Assembly (NCBI GenBank): GCA_037440925.1 | Contig: JBBITF010000073.1 | Location: forward strand, 1-14,593 | Reading direction: 5' to 3' | Source: JAABUE01 sp037440925 | Lineage (GTDB): Bacteria > Chloroflexota > Anaerolineae > Anaerolineales > Villigracilaceae | DNA: 14,593 bases | Shown: positions 12,392 through 14,593 of the stretch, one piece after another | How the letters are laid out: every line of letters starts with the position of its first letter | Numbering within the stretch: position 1 is the stretch's first letter | Made by a program: the position numbers and the translations under genes | The notes under the pieces: generated by a model | Seen by the model: the letters and a program-made list of their open reading frames with translations, nothing else | The model's database searches: none | What the model was told of the DNA's origin: nothing

Positions 12392-13299
12392 GGTTGGCTG
12401 GACAGGGAGAGGTCTTGCATGAGCGAACGAACACTGGCATAGGCCTCGTCGGAGATCAACACGAAGCGTTCTACACCAATGGCGCGCAGGGCGGCTTGGC
12501 CGTCGGGATCTTGCGCCATGCCCAGCAGGAGCGATTGCAACTCGGCCTTGACTTGTGGGCGCAGAGCGGGGTTGACCACCACCGGCGGGATGCCAAAGGG
12601 CGGCGATTGGTGAATGACCTTGACCTTTTGCGCCAGAGAGGGGTCGCGCGCCAGGGCATATTCGTATACCAGACTGTCCACGCTGGCGCCATCTGCCAGG
12701 CCGTTGGCGACGGCATAAATGGCCTCGTCGTGGCTATAGGTAAAGAAGGTACGGCTGAAGAAGGCTTCGGGCGTTGTGCCGAGTTGCTCCACCAGCGAGG
12801 TGGGGTAAGCACGCCCGGTGAATGAGATGGGATCGGTGAAGGCGAAGACTTTGCCGCGCAGGTCGGCTATATCGCGCGCCGGGCTATTGGCCGGCACGAC
12901 CAGATAGGCGTGATAGACCGTCTCCCCGTTTACCTGTGGGGCGACGAGCAATTCCATGCCGAAGTCTTCATGACCGACGATGTAAGCGCTGGTGCAGACG
13001 AAGGCCAGGTCCACGCCGCCCTGTTCGATCAAGTCATTGACCTCGAGGTAGGTGCGGCGCTGGACGAGTTCAACCGGCCGCTCCAGTTTCTGGCCAAGAT
13101 AGTCGAGCAGCGGCGCGTACGATTCGACCGTGCCTTGCGGCGAGACGACCGAGGCCACCGCCACCCGCAGCGGGGTCTGTTCCAGGGCTGGGGTGGGAAG
13201 GGGAGAGAGGTCGCTCAGCCTGATGGTTGTGGCAGGTTGCACGTTACTCCCGCAAGCGGTCAGCAAAAAGAGCAAGACAAACCACCAGAGACGTCTCAT
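12388..13299 (-). CDS. PhnD-like periplasmic/lipoprotein substrate-binding protein (two-component co-sensor)
   Basis: A 303-residue precursor with a lipoprotein signal peptide: MRRLW, a hydrophobic core, and lipobox L-T-A-C16. The mature part is a PhnD/AioX-type oxyanion-binding protein: PLRVAVASVVSPQ, SYAPLLDYLGQKLERPVEL, DLAFVCTSAYIVG, DLRGKVFAFTDPISFTGRAYP, and SHDEAIYAVANGLADGASVDS. Instead of ABC permease genes, a histidine kinase follows with a 4-bp ATGA overlap, so it most likely presents ligand to that kinase, as AioX does for AioS in arsenite sensing. C102 lies in the segment that lines the ligand cleft in PhnD relatives. An in-frame start at 13422 would put 41 polar residues before the signal peptide and is rejected. 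The ligand is unknown. Confidence 0.88.
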   Translation of the reverse strand: MRRLWWFVLLFLLTACGSNVQPATTIRLSDLSPLPTPALEQTPLRVAVASVVSPQGTVESYAPLLDYLGQKLERPVELVQRRTYLEVNDLIEQGGVDLAFVCTSAYIVGHEDFGMELLVAPQVNGETVYHAYLVVPANSPARDIADLRGKVFAFTDPISFTGRAYPTSLVEQLGTTPEAFFSRTFFTYSHDEAIYAVANGLADGASVDSLVYEYALARDPSLAQKVKVIHQSPPFGIPPVVVNPALRPQVKAELQSLLLGMAQDPDGQAALRAIGVERFVLISDEAYASVRSLMQDLSLSSQP

Positions 13300-13306
13300 A
13301 CAGTTA

Positions 13307-13312
13307 ATTCTA
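13307..13312 (-). promoter_or_regulatory. Putative -10 box of the binding protein / kinase / regulator operon
   Basis: TAGAAT on the minus strand ends 7 nt before the start ATG (13297-13299), so transcription would begin at or next to the start codon (leaderless mRNA). No Shine-Dalgarno sequence of quality is present, which agrees. The -35 is poor (TTACGA at 13331-13336 with an 18-bp spacer). Confidence 0.35.
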
Positions 13313-13377
13313 CCCCAAAGCCGCCAAGAGTCGTAAATATCGGCAGGTTTTGAACCAGCCAGGCTGTTACTTGGTAA

Positions 13378-14593
13378 TTGTCTGCGCGAATCTTTTCTGA
13401 TGGCAAACCGTCCACCGTCCACCGCAAGCTGCTCTCTCTTTCCCTGGCGCTCCTGCTCCTCACATCCTGCCTGCCGCAGTCTGCCAATGGTGAACAGCCA
13501 ACCGCAGCTGGCGGACGATCAATTATTGCTTCTCCTGAAAACGGCTATTCGACCGGCATCTCTCCGACTCCCTTTGCCGACAAATTCTCCCTCTGGACGG
13601 ACGGCACGCAATTGCGCGGGGCGAATATCTGGCAGCGCATCCGCGTCCCTGACCTGGATGGCGACCTGCTTGGCGATGGCTACATCGGCCCGCCCTATGC
13701 CCAGTCCGACTTCGACCGCCTGGCTGCCCTCGGCGCGAACTACGTCAACCTGTCCATCCCTGGCCTGTTCACCGAACGCCCACCCTACAAGTTGGACGAA
13801 GGCGCACAAGCCAACCTCGACGCCCTGCTGGAGATGGCCGCCGGCGCTCATCTCTTTGCTGTCATCTCATTCCGCACCGGGCCGGGGCGCAGCGACTTCA
13901 CCTTTTACCGCAATGGCGCCGGAGACTGGTTCGACCCCTCCCTGCTTATCGAAACCGTCTGGACCGAGCAAGCCGCCCAGGATGCCTGGGTGGAGATGTG
14001 GCGCTACACCGCCGAACGTTATCGCGCCAACCCGATTGTCGTCGGTTATGACCTGATGGTAGAGCCAAACGCCGACGAAGTGATGCTTGACCTTTACGAC
14101 CCGGCGGATTTTTACCCACGCTATGCCGGGACTCTCTACGACTGGAATCAGTTCTACCCCCGGCTGGTGGCTGCCATCCGCAGCGTAGATTCTGAGACCC
14201 TCATCCTGGTCAACCCGATGGGCTGGGGCAGCGTTCCCTGGCTCTCTGCCTTGCAGCCGGTGGATGCAGAGCGGGTGGTTTATGCTGTCCATCAATACGG
14301 GCCATTCCTCTATACCCATCAACAGCCCGGTGACAATCGTCCCTACCCAGGCGAATTCGACATCACCTGGGACGGCCTCCCCGACCGCTTCGACCGCGAC
14401 TGGCTGCGGGCATACTTGGAGCCGATTCTCACCTTCCGTCAGCGAATCGGCGCACCGGTGGCGGTGAACGAGTTCGGGATGGTGCGTTGGGCGCCCGGCG
14501 CAGCCGACTTTTTGCGGGATGAAATCGAATTTTTTGAGCAAAACGGGCTGAATCATGCCCTGTGGGTGTGGGAGCCGACCTATGAACCCTGGT
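13378..14593 (+). CDS. Lipoprotein glycoside hydrolase, GH5/clan GH-A type (partial, runs off window)
   Basis: An open frame to the window end, 405 residues visible. A lipoprotein signal (RKLLSLSLALLLLTSC, lipobox Cys31) is followed by a catalytic domain with clan GH-A features: LRGANIWQRIRVPDLDGD, FDRLAALGANYVNLSIPG, NLDALLEMAAGAHLFAVISF, YRANPIVVGYDLMVEPNADE (candidate acid/base Glu229), VVYAVHQYGPF, and VAVNEFGM (candidate nucleophile Glu365). It probably cleaves a beta-glycan outside the cell. The usual Asn before the acid/base Glu is Val here, which is unusual. No in-frame ATG exists between the stop at 13375-13377 and the signal peptide. I give TTG 13378 as the formal start, but the native start was probably near HRKLL and has been lost beside the CCGTCCACC repeat. 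Confidence 0.82.
   Translation, partial: MSARIFSDGKPSTVHRKLLSLSLALLLLTSCLPQSANGEQPTAAGGRSIIASPENGYSTGISPTPFADKFSLWTDGTQLRGANIWQRIRVPDLDGDLLGDGYIGPPYAQSDFDRLAALGANYVNLSIPGLFTERPPYKLDEGAQANLDALLEMAAGAHLFAVISFRTGPGRSDFTFYRNGAGDWFDPSLLIETVWTEQAAQDAWVEMWRYTAERYRANPIVVGYDLMVEPNADEVMLDLYDPADFYPRYAGTLYDWNQFYPRLVAAIRSVDSETLILVNPMGWGSVPWLSALQPVDAERVVYAVHQYGPFLYTHQQPGDNRPYPGEFDITWDGLPDRFDRDWLRAYLEPILTFRQRIGAPVAVNEFGMVRWAPGAADFLRDEIEFFEQNGLNHALWVWEPTYEPW
13403..13421. repeat. Dispersed 19-bp repeat, copy 2 (at the start of the glycosidase gene)
   Basis: It is identical to 3291-3309. It lies at the 5' end of the glycosidase reading frame, directly before the codons of its signal peptide, where a start codon would be expected. 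Confidence 0.8.

Noticed and set aside
13300..13422. N-terminal extension of the PhnD-like protein to an ATG at 13422
   Set aside because: It would place 41 polar residues in front of a classical lipoprotein signal peptide; the ATG at 13299 gives a normal precursor.
13400..14056. + strand open frame starting ATG 13400 in another phase
   Set aside because: Its product is Ser/Pro-rich nonsense; the glycosidase frame is one base away and has clear motifs to the window end.
13867..14556. Minus-strand open frame of 229 codons opposite the glycosidase
   Set aside because: The + strand frame shows signal peptide, lipobox and catalytic motifs throughout; the minus frame shows none.

Overview
The window (14.6 kb, about 55% GC by eye) looks like a scaffold from a Chloroflexota bacterium, probably Anaerolineae-like and likely from a draft or metagenome assembly. 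The basis is indirect: the style of the proteins, a two-thioredoxin-fold PDO, G-rich hairpin arrays of the CCCTCACCCC type that I associate from memory with Chloroflexota genomes, and a 100-N scaffold gap at 10536-10635. The taxonomic call is inference.

Region 1 (1-3258, + strand): a six-gene cluster that reads as a compact thiol-stress module. It encodes an ECF sigma factor, a small zinc anti-sigma factor whose C6/H32/C36/C39 spacing equals that of the redox switch protein RsrA, a zinc-ribbon miniprotein, a double-CxxC protein disulfide oxidoreductase, a membrane-anchored TlpA/ResA-like thioredoxin and an OsmC-family peroxidase. Immediately after the osmC-like stop codon sits a 171-bp MITE-like element with 13-bp perfect terminal inverted repeats beginning GTAA and a 7-of-8-bp target duplication, as expected of an IS66-derived non-autonomous element.

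Region 2 (3466-5106): a PC4/YdbC-like single-stranded-DNA-binding protein on the minus strand, divergent from a soluble sensor kinase that fuses a cyclic-nucleotide-binding domain to a histidine kinase. No response regulator lies beside it.

Region 3 (5119-13299, all minus strand; read from 13299 downwards): a PhnD-like binding lipoprotein, a NarX-type membrane histidine kinase, a NarL/FixJ-type response regulator, then a NuoE-NuoF fusion diaphorase (fdhB) and a formate dehydrogenase catalytic subunit (fdhA). The fdhA gene appears broken by an in-frame TGA at 6796-6798, but the TGA is at the known selenocysteine position and is followed by a bacterial SECIS hairpin with a GGUCU loop. I therefore annotate one 924-residue selenoprotein. 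Together the five genes suggest an oxyanion- or formate-sensing two-component system controlling a soluble NAD-linked formate dehydrogenase. The 3' end of the kinase gene and the ribosome-binding site of the regulator lie inside the G-rich hairpin array.

Region 4 (13378-14593, + strand): a lipoprotein glycoside hydrolase (GH5/clan GH-A type) running off the window end. Its native start codon seems to have been lost next to a CCGTCCACC-type repeat that also occurs inside the MITE.
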